DNA from: Oscillibacter valericigenes
GTDB taxonomy: Bacteria > Bacillota > Clostridia > Oscillospirales > Oscillospiraceae
Direction of reading: 5' to 3'
Assembly (NCBI RefSeq): GCF_021531915.1
Contig: NZ_JAFBIV010000003.1
Coordinates: 62,001-126,000, forward strand
DNA length: 64,000 nt
The notes under the pieces were generated by a model. That model did no database searches. It saw nothing but the letters and a program-made list of their open reading frames with translations, and was not told where the DNA came from. The position numbers and the translations under genes are program-made. Below are positions 27,216 to 35,790 of this stretch, piece by piece. Positions within the stretch are counted from its first letter, which is position 1. The number at the start of each line of letters is the position of its first letter.

Positions 27216-30200
27216 TCAGTATTCCATTTCTCCGGCATAGACCAGCTTGGCGTCGCCGGTGAGAGTCACCCGCTCGTCGGTGTAGTTGACGATCAGATCG
27301 CCGCCCTTGGCCCGGACGGTGACGTCCCGGCCCTTTTCGCACAGGCCGTTGGCCACAGCCGCTACCACTGCCGCGCAGGCGCCGGTGCCGCAGGCCATGG
27401 TCTCGCCGCTGCCCCGCTCCCAGACACGCATCTTGATGGTGCTGGGGTTCACCACCCGGATAAACTCCGTGTTGACCCGCTCGGGGAAGTAGGGGGCGTG
27501 CTCGAACCGGGGGCCGATGAAATCGATATCCACCGCATCCACCCGGGGGCAGAACACCACGCAGTGGGGGTTGCCCATGTCCACGCAGGTGATGTTGTAG
27601 GGCCGGCCGCCGATGCGGACGGGATAGTCCACCACCGTCTGTTCGGGGATGGCGAACTTCAAAGCCGCCGTGTCCAGGGTGGCATAGCCCATGTCCACGC
27701 AGGCGGAGGTCACCTTGCCGCCGGTGGTGTAGAGCTTCACGGTCTTGACGCCCTTGCCGGTCTCAATGGTCACTTCGTCCTTGTTGACGATGCCGTTGTC
27801 ATACAGGTACTTGCCCATGCACCGCAGGGCGTTGCCCGCCATCATACCCTCGCTGCCGTCGGCGTTGAACATGCGCATCTTCGCGTCGGCCTTCCAGGAG
27901 TGCTCCATGAGCACGATGCCGTCTGCGCCCACGCCGTAATGGCGGTCGCAGAAGGTGACGCACAGGGACTCAGGGCAGGTGATCTCCCCGTTCCAGTTCT
28001 CCAGGAAGATATAGTCGTTGCCGCAGGTCTGCATCTTGGCAAATTTCAGCTTCTGGCGCTCAGTCCGCAGGTGGCAGATATCCACCAGTTCCGTGTTGTG
28101 CTGGTTATACCGGGAGGCCAAAATGTCCGTCAGGGCATTGGCGGTGTCCAGGGAGGTCAGGCAGGGGATACCCAGCTGGACGCAGCGGTGGTTCAGGTGG
28201 ATGAAATCCTTGATATAGCTGGGCTCCGTGGAGCCGGTGAGGATGACGTAGTCGATCTTGCCTTCCTCCAGCAACTGGAAGACCCGGTTGTCCTGGCCCA
28301 GCTTGCCCACGATCTCCACATCGGTGCCCAGCTGGGAGATCTCATGGGCAGTGCCGTCGGTGGCATAGAGCTTGAAGCCCATCTCATCCAGCTTTCGGGC
28401 GATGTTGACGATCTCCGGCTGGTCCCGGCGGTTGACGGAGATCAGCACGCCGGCGTGCTCGGACTTCTCCACCTTGTAGCCGGCGGAGACCAGGCCCTTG
28501 AACAGGGCCTCCTGCATGTTCTTGCCCAGGCCCAGCACCTCGCCGGTGGACTTCATCTCGGGGGACAGGGCGGCGTTGGCGTCGGTGATCTTCTCGAAGG
28601 AGAAGACGGGGACCTTCACCGCCACATAGGGCGGCTGCTGGTACAGGCCGGTGCCGTAGCCCAGGGAGGCCAGGGGCTGGCCCACCATGACCCGGGAAGC
28701 CAGGTCCACCATGGGCACGCCGGTGACCTTGGAGATATAGGGCACGGTACGGGAGGCACGGGGGTTCACCTCAATGACGTACAGCTCACCCTGGTAAATC
28801 AAATACTGGATGTTGATGAGGCCCTTGGTGCCCAGGCTCAGAGCCAGCTTTTCAGAGCACTCGATGATGACCTCCAGCATCTTGTCGCTGATGGAGAAGG
28901 GCGGGTACACGGCAATGGAGTCGCCGGAGTGGACGCCGGTGCGCTCGATGTGCTGCATGACGCCGGGGATCAACACGTCCTTGCCGTCGGAGATGACATC
29001 CACTTCCAGCTCCTTGCCCATGAGGTACTGGTCCACCAGGACAGGGTTCTCGATCTTGCCGGAGAGGATGACCTCCATGTAGGTCCGGACATCCTCGTCG
29101 TTATGGGCGATGACCATGTTCTGGCCGCCGATGACGTAGGAGGGACGCAGCAGCACAGGATAGCCCAGCTCATGGGCGGCGTCCAGGGCGCCCTGCATAC
29201 CGGTGATGCCCATGCCCCGGGGGCGCTTGATGTGGAAGCGCTCCAGCAGTTCGTCGAACCGCTCCCGGTCCTCGGCCATGTCGATGGACTCGGCGGAGGT
29301 TCCCAGGATGGGGATGCCGTGGCTGTCCAGGAACTGGGTCAGCTTGATGGCCGTCTGGCCGCCAAAGGCTACCACCACACCCACGGGCTTTTCCACCTGG
29401 ATGATGTGCATGACATCCTCGGGGAACAGGGGCTCGAAGTACAGGCGGTCGGCGGTGTCGTAGTCGGTGGAGACCGTCTCCGGGTTGTTGTTGACGATGA
29501 CCACCTCATAGCCCAGTTCCTTCAGTGTCCACACACAATGGACAGAGGAGTAGTCGAACTCAATGCCCTGGCCGATGCGGATGGGGCCGGAGCCCAGGAC
29601 CATGATGACAGGCTTGCCGCTGCGGGGGAAGGTGCGGGATTCGCAGAATTTGTCAAAGGAAGAGTAGAAATAGGGAGTCTCGGCGTCGAACTCAGCGCCG
29701 CAGGTATCCACCATCTTGTAGACGGCGGTCTTGCTGTCACAGGGCAGGCTGTCCGCCCCGGAGAGACGAAGCAGCGTGGCATCGGGATAGCCCATCTTCT
29801 TGCCGGTCTCGTAGTGGTCGGCGGTCAGGCCGTCCTTCTCCAGAGCCAGCTCGAAGTCGGCCATCTTCTTCAGCTTGGCCAGGAACCAGCGGTCGATTTT
29901 GGTAATGCTGTGGATCTCCCCGATGGAGATGCCGGATTTCAGGGCCTCGAACACGGTGAACAGGCGGCGGTCATCCACCCGGCGCAGCCGCTCCCAGATG
30001 GGGGCAGTATCCTCCGGGTCCCGCTTGCGGTTCAGGCTGTCCTGGCCGATCTCCGCGCCCCGGACGGCCTTCATCAGGGCCATTTCAAAGTTGGGGGCGA
30101 TGGACATGACCTCGCCGGTGGCCTTCATCTTGGTGCCCAGGGTGCGGCTGGCGTCGGCAAACTTGTCGAAGGGCCACTTGGGCATCTTCACCACGATGTA

Positions 30201-31253
30201 GTCCAGGGTGGGTTCGAAGCAGGCGCAGGTCTTGCCGGTGATGTCGTTCTTGATCTCGTCCAGGGTATAGCCCAGGGCGATCTTGGTGGTGATCTTGGCG
30301 ATGGGATAGCCGGTGGCCTTGGAGGCCAGGGCGGAGGAGCGGGACACACGGGGGTTGACCTCAATGACGGCATACTCAAAGCTGTCAGGATTCAGGGCCA
30401 ACTGCACATTGCAGCCGCCCACGATGCCGAGGTGGGCAATGATGTCCAGAGAGGCCTTGCGGAGCATCTGGAATTCCTTGTCCGCCAGGGTCTGGGTGGG
30501 GGCCACCACGATGGAGTCGCCGGTGTGGACGCCCACGGGGTCCAGGTTCTCCATGGAGCAGACGGCGATGACGTTGCCCACGCCGTCCCGCATGGTCTCG
30601 AACTCGATTTCCTTCCAGCCGAAGATGGCCTTCTCCACCAGCACCTGGGTGATGGGGGAGGCGTCCAGGCCGGTCTGGGCGATGATGCGCAGTTCCGCAG
30701 CGTTTTGCGCCGCGCCGCCGCCGGCGCCGCCCAGGGTGAAGGCGGGGCGGACGATGACGGGATAGCCGATGCGGTCGGCCACCGCCAGGGCGTCCTCCAC
30801 GGTCTCGGCAATGTCGGAGGCGATGACCGGCTGGCCGATCTCCGCCATGGCTTCCTTAAAGAGCTCCCGGTCCTCGGCACGGGAGATGACCTTGGCGTCG
30901 GTACCCAGCAGGCGGACGCCCTGCTCCTGGAGGAAGCCCTCCTTGTCCAGCTGCATGGCCAGGGTCAGGCCGGTCTGGCCGCCCAGTCCCGCCAGGATGG
31001 AGTCGGGTTTTTCCTTGATAATGATGCGCTTGATGGTCTCGGTGGTCAGGGGCTCCAGGTAAATCTCATCCGCCATGGCCTGGTCGGTCATGATGGTGGC
31101 GGGGTTGGAGTTGCACAGCACCACATTGACCCCGGCCTCTTTCAGAATGCGGCAGGCCTGGGCGCCGGCGTAGTCGAACTCAGCGGCCTGACCAATGACA
31201 ATGGGGCCGGAGCCGATGACCAGGACTTTCTTAATGGAAGTATCCAAAGGCAT
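27216..31253 (-). CDS. carB-dapF: Carbamoyl-phosphate synthase large subunit fused to diaminopimelate epimerase
   Basis: One uninterrupted 1345-residue frame. Residues 1 to ~1067 are a full CarB: two ATP-grasp synthetase halves (VLVIGSGPIVIGQAAEFDYA and VMVLGSGPIRIGQGIEFDYS mark their starts, near 10 and 560) and a methylglyoxal-synthase-like allosteric domain (~930-1060). From ~1068 it continues KLKFAKMQTCGNDYIFLENW into a complete ~275-residue DapF. Both catalytic cysteines are present (AGNALRC and GETMACGTGACA). The internal ATG at 28034 has no ribosome site, so DapF is probably made only as the fusion. CarB supplies carbamoyl phosphate to pyrimidines and arginine; DapF makes meso-diaminopimelate for lysine and cell wall. 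The ATG overlaps the carA stop by one base. Confidence 0.95.
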   Translation of the reverse strand: MPLDTSIKKVLVIGSGPIVIGQAAEFDYAGAQACRILKEAGVNVVLCNSNPATIMTDQAMADEIYLEPLTTETIKRIIIKEKPDSILAGLGGQTGLTLAMQLDKEGFLQEQGVRLLGTDAKVISRAEDRELFKEAMAEIGQPVIASDIAETVEDALAVADRIGYPVIVRPAFTLGGAGGGAAQNAAELRIIAQTGLDASPITQVLVEKAIFGWKEIEFETMRDGVGNVIAVCSMENLDPVGVHTGDSIVVAPTQTLADKEFQMLRKASLDIIAHLGIVGGCNVQLALNPDSFEYAVIEVNPRVSRSSALASKATGYPIAKITTKIALGYTLDEIKNDITGKTCACFEPTLDYIVVKMPKWPFDKFADASRTLGTKMKATGEVMSIAPNFEMALMKAVRGAEIGQDSLNRKRDPEDTAPIWERLRRVDDRRLFTVFEALKSGISIGEIHSITKIDRWFLAKLKKMADFELALEKDGLTADHYETGKKMGYPDATLLRLSGADSLPCDSKTAVYKMVDTCGAEFDAETPYFYSSFDKFCESRTFPRSGKPVIMVLGSGPIRIGQGIEFDYSSVHCVWTLKELGYEVVIVNNNPETVSTDYDTADRLYFEPLFPEDVMHIIQVEKPVGVVVAFGGQTAIKLTQFLDSHGIPILGTSAESIDMAEDRERFDELLERFHIKRPRGMGITGMQGALDAAHELGYPVLLRPSYVIGGQNMVIAHNDEDVRTYMEVILSGKIENPVLVDQYLMGKELEVDVISDGKDVLIPGVMQHIERTGVHSGDSIAVYPPFSISDKMLEVIIECSEKLALSLGTKGLINIQYLIYQGELYVIEVNPRASRTVPYISKVTGVPMVDLASRVMVGQPLASLGYGTGLYQQPPYVAVKVPVFSFEKITDANAALSPEMKSTGEVLGLGKNMQEALFKGLVSAGYKVEKSEHAGVLISVNRRDQPEIVNIARKLDEMGFKLYATDGTAHEISQLGTDVEIVGKLGQDNRVFQLLEEGKIDYVILTGSTEPSYIKDFIHLNHRCVQLGIPCLTSLDTANALTDILASRYNQHNTELVDICHLRTERQKLKFAKMQTCGNDYIFLENWNGEITCPESLCVTFCDRHYGVGADGIVLMEHSWKADAKMRMFNADGSEGMMAGNALRCMGKYLYDNGIVNKDEVTIETGKGVKTVKLYTTGGKVTSACVDMGYATLDTAALKFAIPEQTVVDYPVRIGGRPYNITCVDMGNPHCVVFCPRVDAVDIDFIGPRFEHAPYFPERVNTEFIRVVNPSTIKMRVWERGSGETMACGTGACAAVVAAVANGLCEKGRDVTVRAKGGDLIVNYTDERVTLTGDAKLVYAGEMEY

Positions 31254-32317
31254 TACAGCTCGCCTCCTTTCATCAGGTCCACAAAGCGGTCAAACAGGAA
31301 GGACGTATCTTTCGGTCCGGTGCAGGCTTCCGGGTGGAACTGCACGGTAAAAGCTTTCAGGTCGGGGTAGTCGATGCCCTCGCAGGTGCCGTCGTTGGCG
31401 TTGGCGAAGGAGAGCTTTCCGGCCTTGATGCTGTCGGAGTCCACGGCGTAGCCGTGGTTCTGGCTGGTGATGAATGTGCGGACGCCGTTCACGTCCCGGA
31501 CGGGCTGGTTGACGCCGCGGTGTCCGTATTTCAGCTTGTAGGTCTTTCCCCCGGCGGCCAGGGCCGTCAGCTGGTGGCCCAGGCAGATGCCGAACATGGG
31601 GACCTTGCCCAGCAGCTTTTTGATCTGCTCAATCTGGTAGACATTCTCCTCCGGGTCGCCGGGGCCGTTGGACAGCATCACGCCGTCGGGATGCGCCGCC
31701 AGGATATCCTCAGCAGAGGTGGTGGCAGGCAGGACGGTGACGGTGCAGCCCCGCTTCTGCAGTTCCCGGACGATGTTCCGCTTGGCGCCGTAGTCGATGA
31801 GGGAGACCTTGAAGGCCTCCTCCCCCTCTGCCGGACAGACAGCAGGCTCCCTGCAGGTGACAGCCTCCACCACGCCGGTGACGGCGTAGGTGGCAACCGG
31901 CGTCAGGTCGGCGGGCACCTCGTCGCAGATGGTGGCATTCATGACGCCGTGCTCCCGGATGATGCGGGTCAGCTCCCGGGTGTCCACGCCGTACAGGCCC
32001 GGCACCCCCTGCTCCTTCAGATAGGTGTCCAGGTCGCAGTCCGTGCGGAAATTGGAGGGCGCATCACACCACTCCCGGACCACATATCCCTTGACGCAGC
32101 ATTCGCCCTCAAAGTCCTCCCGGATGATGCCGTAGTTGCCGATGAGGGGATAGGTCTGCATGACGATCTGCCCCGCGTAGCTGGGGTCCGTCAGGGTCTC
32201 GATGTAGCCGCACATGCCGGTGGTGAACACCAGCTCGCCCACGGCGTCAGCCCCGGCACCGAAGCGGATGCCCTCGAACACCCGGCCGTCCTGGAGCACC
32301 AAATAGCCCTTTTTCAT
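31253..32317 (-). CDS. carA: Carbamoyl-phosphate synthase small (glutaminase) subunit
   Basis: A 354-residue glutamine amidotransferase subunit. The class I triad is visible: the nucleophile Cys in FGICLGHQLTALAAGG and the His/Glu of VQFHPEACTGPKD. The N-terminal CPSase_sm domain begins GYLVLQDGRVFEGIRFG. It hydrolyses glutamine and channels ammonia to CarB, whose gene overlaps its stop. GGAGG ribosome site before the ATG and a short leader from the promoter at 32399. Confidence 0.97.
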   Translation of the reverse strand: MKKGYLVLQDGRVFEGIRFGAGADAVGELVFTTGMCGYIETLTDPSYAGQIVMQTYPLIGNYGIIREDFEGECCVKGYVVREWCDAPSNFRTDCDLDTYLKEQGVPGLYGVDTRELTRIIREHGVMNATICDEVPADLTPVATYAVTGVVEAVTCREPAVCPAEGEEAFKVSLIDYGAKRNIVRELQKRGCTVTVLPATTSAEDILAAHPDGVMLSNGPGDPEENVYQIEQIKKLLGKVPMFGICLGHQLTALAAGGKTYKLKYGHRGVNQPVRDVNGVRTFITSQNHGYAVDSDSIKAGKLSFANANDGTCEGIDYPDLKAFTVQFHPEACTGPKDTSFLFDRFVDLMKGGEL

Positions 32318-32370
32318 AGCTTCCTCCTGCCTTTTGCCCGTATTTTCCCATTTTTTATGATTTCCATGTT

Positions 32371-32399
32371 ATTATGATGGTTTTTCCCCCAACAGTCAA
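32371..32399 (-). promoter_or_regulatory. Promoter of carA-carB
   Basis: TTGACT (32399-32394), 17-bp spacer, CATAAT (32376-32371). The leader of about 47 nt shows no attenuator, so a PyrR-type mechanism is not evident. Confidence 0.65.
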
Positions 32400-32537
32400 C
32401 GACTCCGCGCATTTCCAGAAGTAGACTTTCCATTGGGGAAAGGTACTACTTTTTGTGCATTTTCGAGAAGGTCGACCTATTATGCCGCTGCAAAGCCTTT
32501 TGGGTCCGTTCACGGTCTGCAGCAGAGCCGGAAACGC

Positions 32538-32574
32538 ACGAACAGGACAGCGCGATCCCGCGCCGTCCTGTTCG
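32538..32574 (-). terminator. Hairpin after the Lrp-type gene
   Basis: Stem ACGAACAGGAC with a GC-rich inner stem, directly after the stop; only a short T-run follows. Confidence 0.6.
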
Positions 32575-32575
32575 T

Positions 32576-33013
32576 TTACACATCTTCCAGCGGGAACTGG
32601 ACGCCCTTGCGCTGATGCAGGCAGAAATAGGACTCCGTGGTGGCGACCTGCTGAAAGGCCTCCACCAGAGTCTGGAAGGAAACCATGTCCTTGCAGATGA
32701 CCCGCAGCATCAATCCGGTGCGGCCTGCCAGGTCCCAGGCGGCCACTACCTCCGGTCTGTCCTCGACCAGCTGATACAGGCTCTGCTCCGCGCCGGCATG
32801 GGCCGTCACCAGCATCATGACCTCGATCTCATACCCCGCGGCCACAGCGCTGATATCCGCGTGGTAGCCCCGTATGACCTGCTGCTCCTCCAGCCGGTGT
32901 ACCCGTTCCGCCGTGGCCGGTACGCTCATGGAGATCTGCTCGGCCAGGGCCGTCATGGTAATTCGCGCGTCCTGCTGCAAAACGCGCAGAATGCGGCGGT
33001 CTGTTGTATCCAT
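32576..33013 (-). CDS. Lrp/AsnC-family transcriptional regulator
   Basis: A 145-residue regulator with an N-terminal winged helix-turn-helix (DRRILRVLQQDARITMTALA, then VPATAERVHRLEEQQVIRGY) and a C-terminal RAM amino-acid-binding domain. Lrp-type proteins respond to amino acids and often control transport or metabolism and their own gene. It lies upstream of carA on the same strand and is divergent from the small membrane protein at 33179. Either could be a target; no operator was identified with confidence. Confidence 0.92.
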   Translation of the reverse strand: MDTTDRRILRVLQQDARITMTALAEQISMSVPATAERVHRLEEQQVIRGYHADISAVAAGYEIEVMMLVTAHAGAEQSLYQLVEDRPEVVAAWDLAGRTGLMLRVICKDMVSFQTLVEAFQQVATTESYFCLHQRKGVQFPLEDV

Positions 33014-33052
33014 CGGGATGCCTCCTTGCGGTGTTCTTAAAATTCGGAATGT

Positions 33053-33081
33053 ATTCTAGCGAATTTCCTTGAAAGCGTCAA
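33053..33081 (-). promoter_or_regulatory. Promoter of the Lrp-type gene
   Basis: TTGACG (33081-33076), 17-bp spacer, TAGAAT (33058-33053). This region is shared with the divergent gene at 33179, which has a TATACT-like -10 at 33136. Confidence 0.65.
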
Positions 33082-33178
33082 GTTCTTTGGGTAAAACTTC
33101 TTATTTTAGATATGTAATTTTGTCTATATTGTCAGTATACTACACGTTGTTCATGAAAAAAACAAGGAGGTATTCAAC

Positions 33179-33391
33179 ATGGATACAAAGAAGGAAAAGA
33201 AGATCATTCACCGCGCCTGGATCGTTGTGGCTGTGCTGATCGTGGTGATGGCAGGCGCCATCCTGGAGGAAGCGGGCGCTGTCAAGGGCAGTGCACCGTA
33301 CTATCTCAGCGGTGTGCTGGCGCTGCTGTCCTTTGTGGGCGCCTCCGGCTATTGTGCCCATACCCTGACGGAGCTGGAAAAGCTGGGCTGA
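33179..33391 (+). CDS. Small two-helix membrane protein, unknown function
   Basis: A 70-residue protein with a lysine-rich start (MDTKKEKKIIHR), a first hydrophobic helix (~14-28) and a second one (~42-58). There is no catalytic motif. A perfect AGGAGG lies 7 nt before the ATG, and a strong terminator follows the stop, so it is a genuine single gene. It is divergent from the Lrp-type regulator and may be under its control. Confidence 0.75.
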   Translation: MDTKKEKKIIHRAWIVVAVLIVVMAGAILEEAGAVKGSAPYYLSGVLALLSFVGASGYCAHTLTELEKLG

Positions 33392-33414
33392 GCTCTGGTC
33401 TGATCGTCTCTTTC

Positions 33415-33457
33415 AAAAAACGCAGGTCCCCGAAGCAAACGGGGACCTGCGCTTTTT
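33415..33457. terminator. Terminator after the small membrane protein
   Basis: Stem GCAGGTCCCC/GGGGACCTGC flanked by AAAAAA and TTTTTT; works in either direction. Confidence 0.9.
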
Positions 33458-33494
33458 TCATATGATGTGTTCCGTTTTCCGCAGGAATGTGCAG

Positions 33495-33577
33495 CGTCAC
33501 TCGTCCAGCTTGAGAACTGCCAGAAATGCCTCTGTCGGCACCTGCACCGTACCCAAACTCCGCATCTTTTTCTTGCC
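33495..33577 (-). pseudogene. Detached copy of the lepA 3' end
   Basis: An 83-bp stretch matching the last 83 bp of lepA (33721-33803) with only three mismatches. It keeps the reading frame through the stop ([18 protein letters not shown], then LAVLKLDE). It has no start or ribosome site. It is separated from lepA by ~145 bp of hairpins. This is a remnant of duplication or allelic replacement. Confidence 0.85.
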
Positions 33578-33586
33578 GCACCCCAC

Positions 33587-33694
33587 AAAATCTTTGATTT
33601 TGCGGGGACCCCGCATTTGACCTGACCGGGCGGGCAAAGCCCGCCCGATCCAAGGTTTTGCTCCGCAAAACGCTTGTACGCCGCTTCCGCGGCG
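33587..33694. repeat. Array of five short-loop hairpins between lepA and its detached 3' end
   Basis: Five consecutive near-perfect hairpins: AAAATC-ttt-GATTTT (33587), GCGGGG-a-CCCCGC (33602), CGGGCGGGC-aaa-GCCCGCCCG (33627), GTTTTGC-tcc-GCAAAAC (33655) and CGCCGC-ttcc-GCGGCG (33679). It contains no gene. The 1-4 nt loops resemble those in the other intergenic repeats of the window. Confidence 0.8.
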
Positions 33695-33722
33695 GCTCGC
33701 TGACGCTCGCAGAGGGCAAGCG

Positions 33723-35528
33723 TCACTCGTCCAGCTTGAGCACTGCCAGGAATGCCTCTGTCGGCACCTGCACCGTACCCAAACTCCGCATCTTTTTCTT
33801 ACCCTCTTTCTGCTTTTCCAGCAGCTTTTTCTTTCGGGTCACGTCGCCGCCGTAGCACTTGGCCAGCACGTCCTTCCGCATGGCCTTGATGGTTTCCCTG
33901 GCGATGATCCGTCCGCCGATAGCGGCCTGGATGGGGATCTCGAACAGCTGGCGGGGCACGTTCTCCTTCAGCTTCTCGCACAGCCGTCGGGCCCGGGGAT
34001 AGGCCTTGTCCTTGTGGGCGATAAAACTCAGGGCATCCACCTTGTCGCCGTTGAGCAGCAGGTCCACCTTCACCAGCTCGCTGGGCCGGTAGTCGGACAG
34101 TTCATAGTCCAGAGAGGCATAGCCCTTGGTATTGGCCTTCAGGGTATCGAAGAAGTCGTAAATGATCTCGTTCAGGGGCATCTGGTAGTGCAGCTCCACC
34201 AGGTGGGTGTCCAGATACTGCATGTCCTTGAATTCGCCCCGGCGGGCCTGACACATGGGCATGATGTTGCCCACGTACTCGTTAGGGCTGATGATGTTCA
34301 CCTTCACATAGGGCTCCTCGGCGTGCTCAATGGTGCCGGGATCCGGGTAGTTGTGGGGGTTGTCCACCCGCACCATGGTGCCGTCGGTCTTATAGACGTT
34401 GTAAATGACGGAGGGCAGAGTGGTCACCAGGTCCAGGTCAAACTCCCGCTCCAGCCGCTCCTGGATGACCTCCATGTGGAGCATACCCAGGAAACCACAG
34501 CGGAAGCCAAAGCCCAGGGCCACGGAGGATTCCGGCTCAAAGCTGAGGGAGGCGTCGTTGAGCTGCAGCTTTTCCAGGGCGTCCCGCAGGTCCGGATACT
34601 TGCTGCCGTCCTCGGTGTAGATGCCGCAGTAGACCATGGGCTGCACCGGACGGTAGCCGGGGAGGGGCTCCGCCGTGGGCTCGGCGGCATCGGTGACGGT
34701 GTCGCCCACCCGGGTGTCCTGCACGTTCTTGATGGAGGCGGTGAAGTAGCCCACCTCGCCTGCCAGCAGTTCCTGGCAGGGCTCCAGGCCCAGAGGCAGC
34801 AGATGGCCGCACTCGATGACCTGGTAGCTGGCGCCGGAGGCCATCATCTTCACCGTCTGGCCCACCCGGAGGGTGCCCTCCATGAGCCGCATGTAGACGA
34901 TGACACCCCGGTAGCTGTCGTACTGGCTGTCGAAGATCAGGGCCTTCAGAGGAGCCTTCTCGTCGCCTGTGGGAGGCGGCACGTTTTTCACCACGTCCTC
35001 CAGCACCGCCTCGATATTGATGCCCATTTTGGCGGAGATCTCCGGCGCGTCCATGGCGGGCAGGCCGATGATGTCCTCCACCTCCTGCTTGGATTTCAGA
35101 GGGTCGGCGGCGGGCAGGTCGATCTTGTTGAACACGGGGAGGATCTCCAGGTCGTGCTCCATGGCAAGATAGGTGTTGGCCAGGGTCTGGGCCTCCACGC
35201 CCTGGGTGGAATCCACCACCAGCACGGCGCCCTCGCAGGCCGCCAGAGACCGGGAAACCTCGTAGTTGAAGTCCACATGGCCCGGGGTGTCGATGAGGTT
35301 CAGCTCGTAGACCTCCCCGTCCTGGGCCTTGTAGTTCAGCCGGACGGCCCGGGCCTTGATGGTGATGCCCCGCTCCCGCTCCAGGTCCATGTTGTCCAGC
35401 AGCTGGTCGGCCATCTGCCGCTGGGCCACTGCCTCGCACTTCTCCAGCAGCCGATCCGCCAGCGTGGACTTGCCATGATCGATATGCGCAATGATGGAAA
35501 AATTTCGGATATTTGCCTGTTTGGACAT
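33723..35528 (-). CDS. lepA: Elongation factor 4 (LepA), ribosomal back-translocase
   Basis: A 601-residue translational GTPase. G1 is [16 protein letters not shown]3 is DTPGHVDF and G4 is NKIDLP. EF-G-like domains II, III and V follow, with the LepA-specific C-terminal domain ending [20 protein letters not shown]. It acts on stalled or stressed ribosomes. GGAGG lies 10 nt before the ATG. Both ends of the gene are duplicated nearby: the first 17 codons at 35719-35769 and the last 83 bp at 33495-33577. Confidence 0.97.
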   Translation of the reverse strand: MSKQANIRNFSIIAHIDHGKSTLADRLLEKCEAVAQRQMADQLLDNMDLERERGITIKARAVRLNYKAQDGEVYELNLIDTPGHVDFNYEVSRSLAACEGAVLVVDSTQGVEAQTLANTYLAMEHDLEILPVFNKIDLPAADPLKSKQEVEDIIGLPAMDAPEISAKMGINIEAVLEDVVKNVPPPTGDEKAPLKALIFDSQYDSYRGVIVYMRLMEGTLRVGQTVKMMASGASYQVIECGHLLPLGLEPCQELLAGEVGYFTASIKNVQDTRVGDTVTDAAEPTAEPLPGYRPVQPMVYCGIYTEDGSKYPDLRDALEKLQLNDASLSFEPESSVALGFGFRCGFLGMLHMEVIQERLEREFDLDLVTTLPSVIYNVYKTDGTMVRVDNPHNYPDPGTIEHAEEPYVKVNIISPNEYVGNIMPMCQARRGEFKDMQYLDTHLVELHYQMPLNEIIYDFFDTLKANTKGYASLDYELSDYRPSELVKVDLLLNGDKVDALSFIAHKDKAYPRARRLCEKLKENVPRQLFEIPIQAAIGGRIIARETIKAMRKDVLAKCYGGDVTRKKKLLEKQKEGKKKMRSLGTVQVPTEAFLAVLKLDE

Positions 35529-35544
35529 AAACGTATAACCTCCA

Positions 35545-35668
35545 TCGGCAAGTCCACGCGGGGCCCCGCACGGCGGGGCGGCGCGAAGCGCCGTTACTTT
35601 CGATCAAAATCGGGGCCCCCGAAAAGCCGTCAGGCTTTTTGGGGAGAGGAGCCGCAGCGCAATGAGTG
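35545..35668. other. Hairpin-rich spacer upstream of lepA
   Basis: It contains stems such as GGGGCCCCGC with GCGGGG-type partners, CGGCGC/GCGCCG, and CCCCCGAAAAGCC-gtca-GGCTTTTTGGGG near 35609-35642. There is no open frame with a ribosome site. It separates lepA from the detached 5' copy. Confidence 0.6.
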
Positions 35669-35679
35669 AGCTTTTGCCG

Positions 35680-35769
35680 TCAGGCAGAAGCGAGGGATAC
35701 GGAGCTTGCGGCGACGAGGTCGATGTGAGCGATAATGCTGAAATTTCGAATATTTGCCTGTTTACTCAT
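35680..35769 (-). pseudogene. Detached copy of the lepA 5' end (29-codon frame)
   Basis: A GGAGGT ribosome site and ATG are followed by 17 codons encoding [17 protein letters not shown], identical in protein to the start of LepA. The DNA differs at many third positions (for example ATT/ATC, AGC/TCC, GCT/GCG, GAC/GAT). After the Asp the match stops and a TGA ends the frame 12 codons later. The synonymous divergence means it came from a different lepA allele kept under selection, not from a fresh copy of the intact gene. It may still be translated, but a function is not indicated. Confidence 0.85.
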
Positions 35770-35790
35770 ATGTCAAGTACCTCCATGAGG

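Noticed and set aside
28034-28060. Separate dapF start inside the carB-dapF frame
   Set aside because: The ATG at 28034 has no upstream Shine-Dalgarno sequence and the frame is continuous with carB.
27144-31370. 1408-codon + strand open frame over carB
   Set aside because: Antisense mirror of the carB-dapF gene; no start signal, repetitive G/H/V/L translation.
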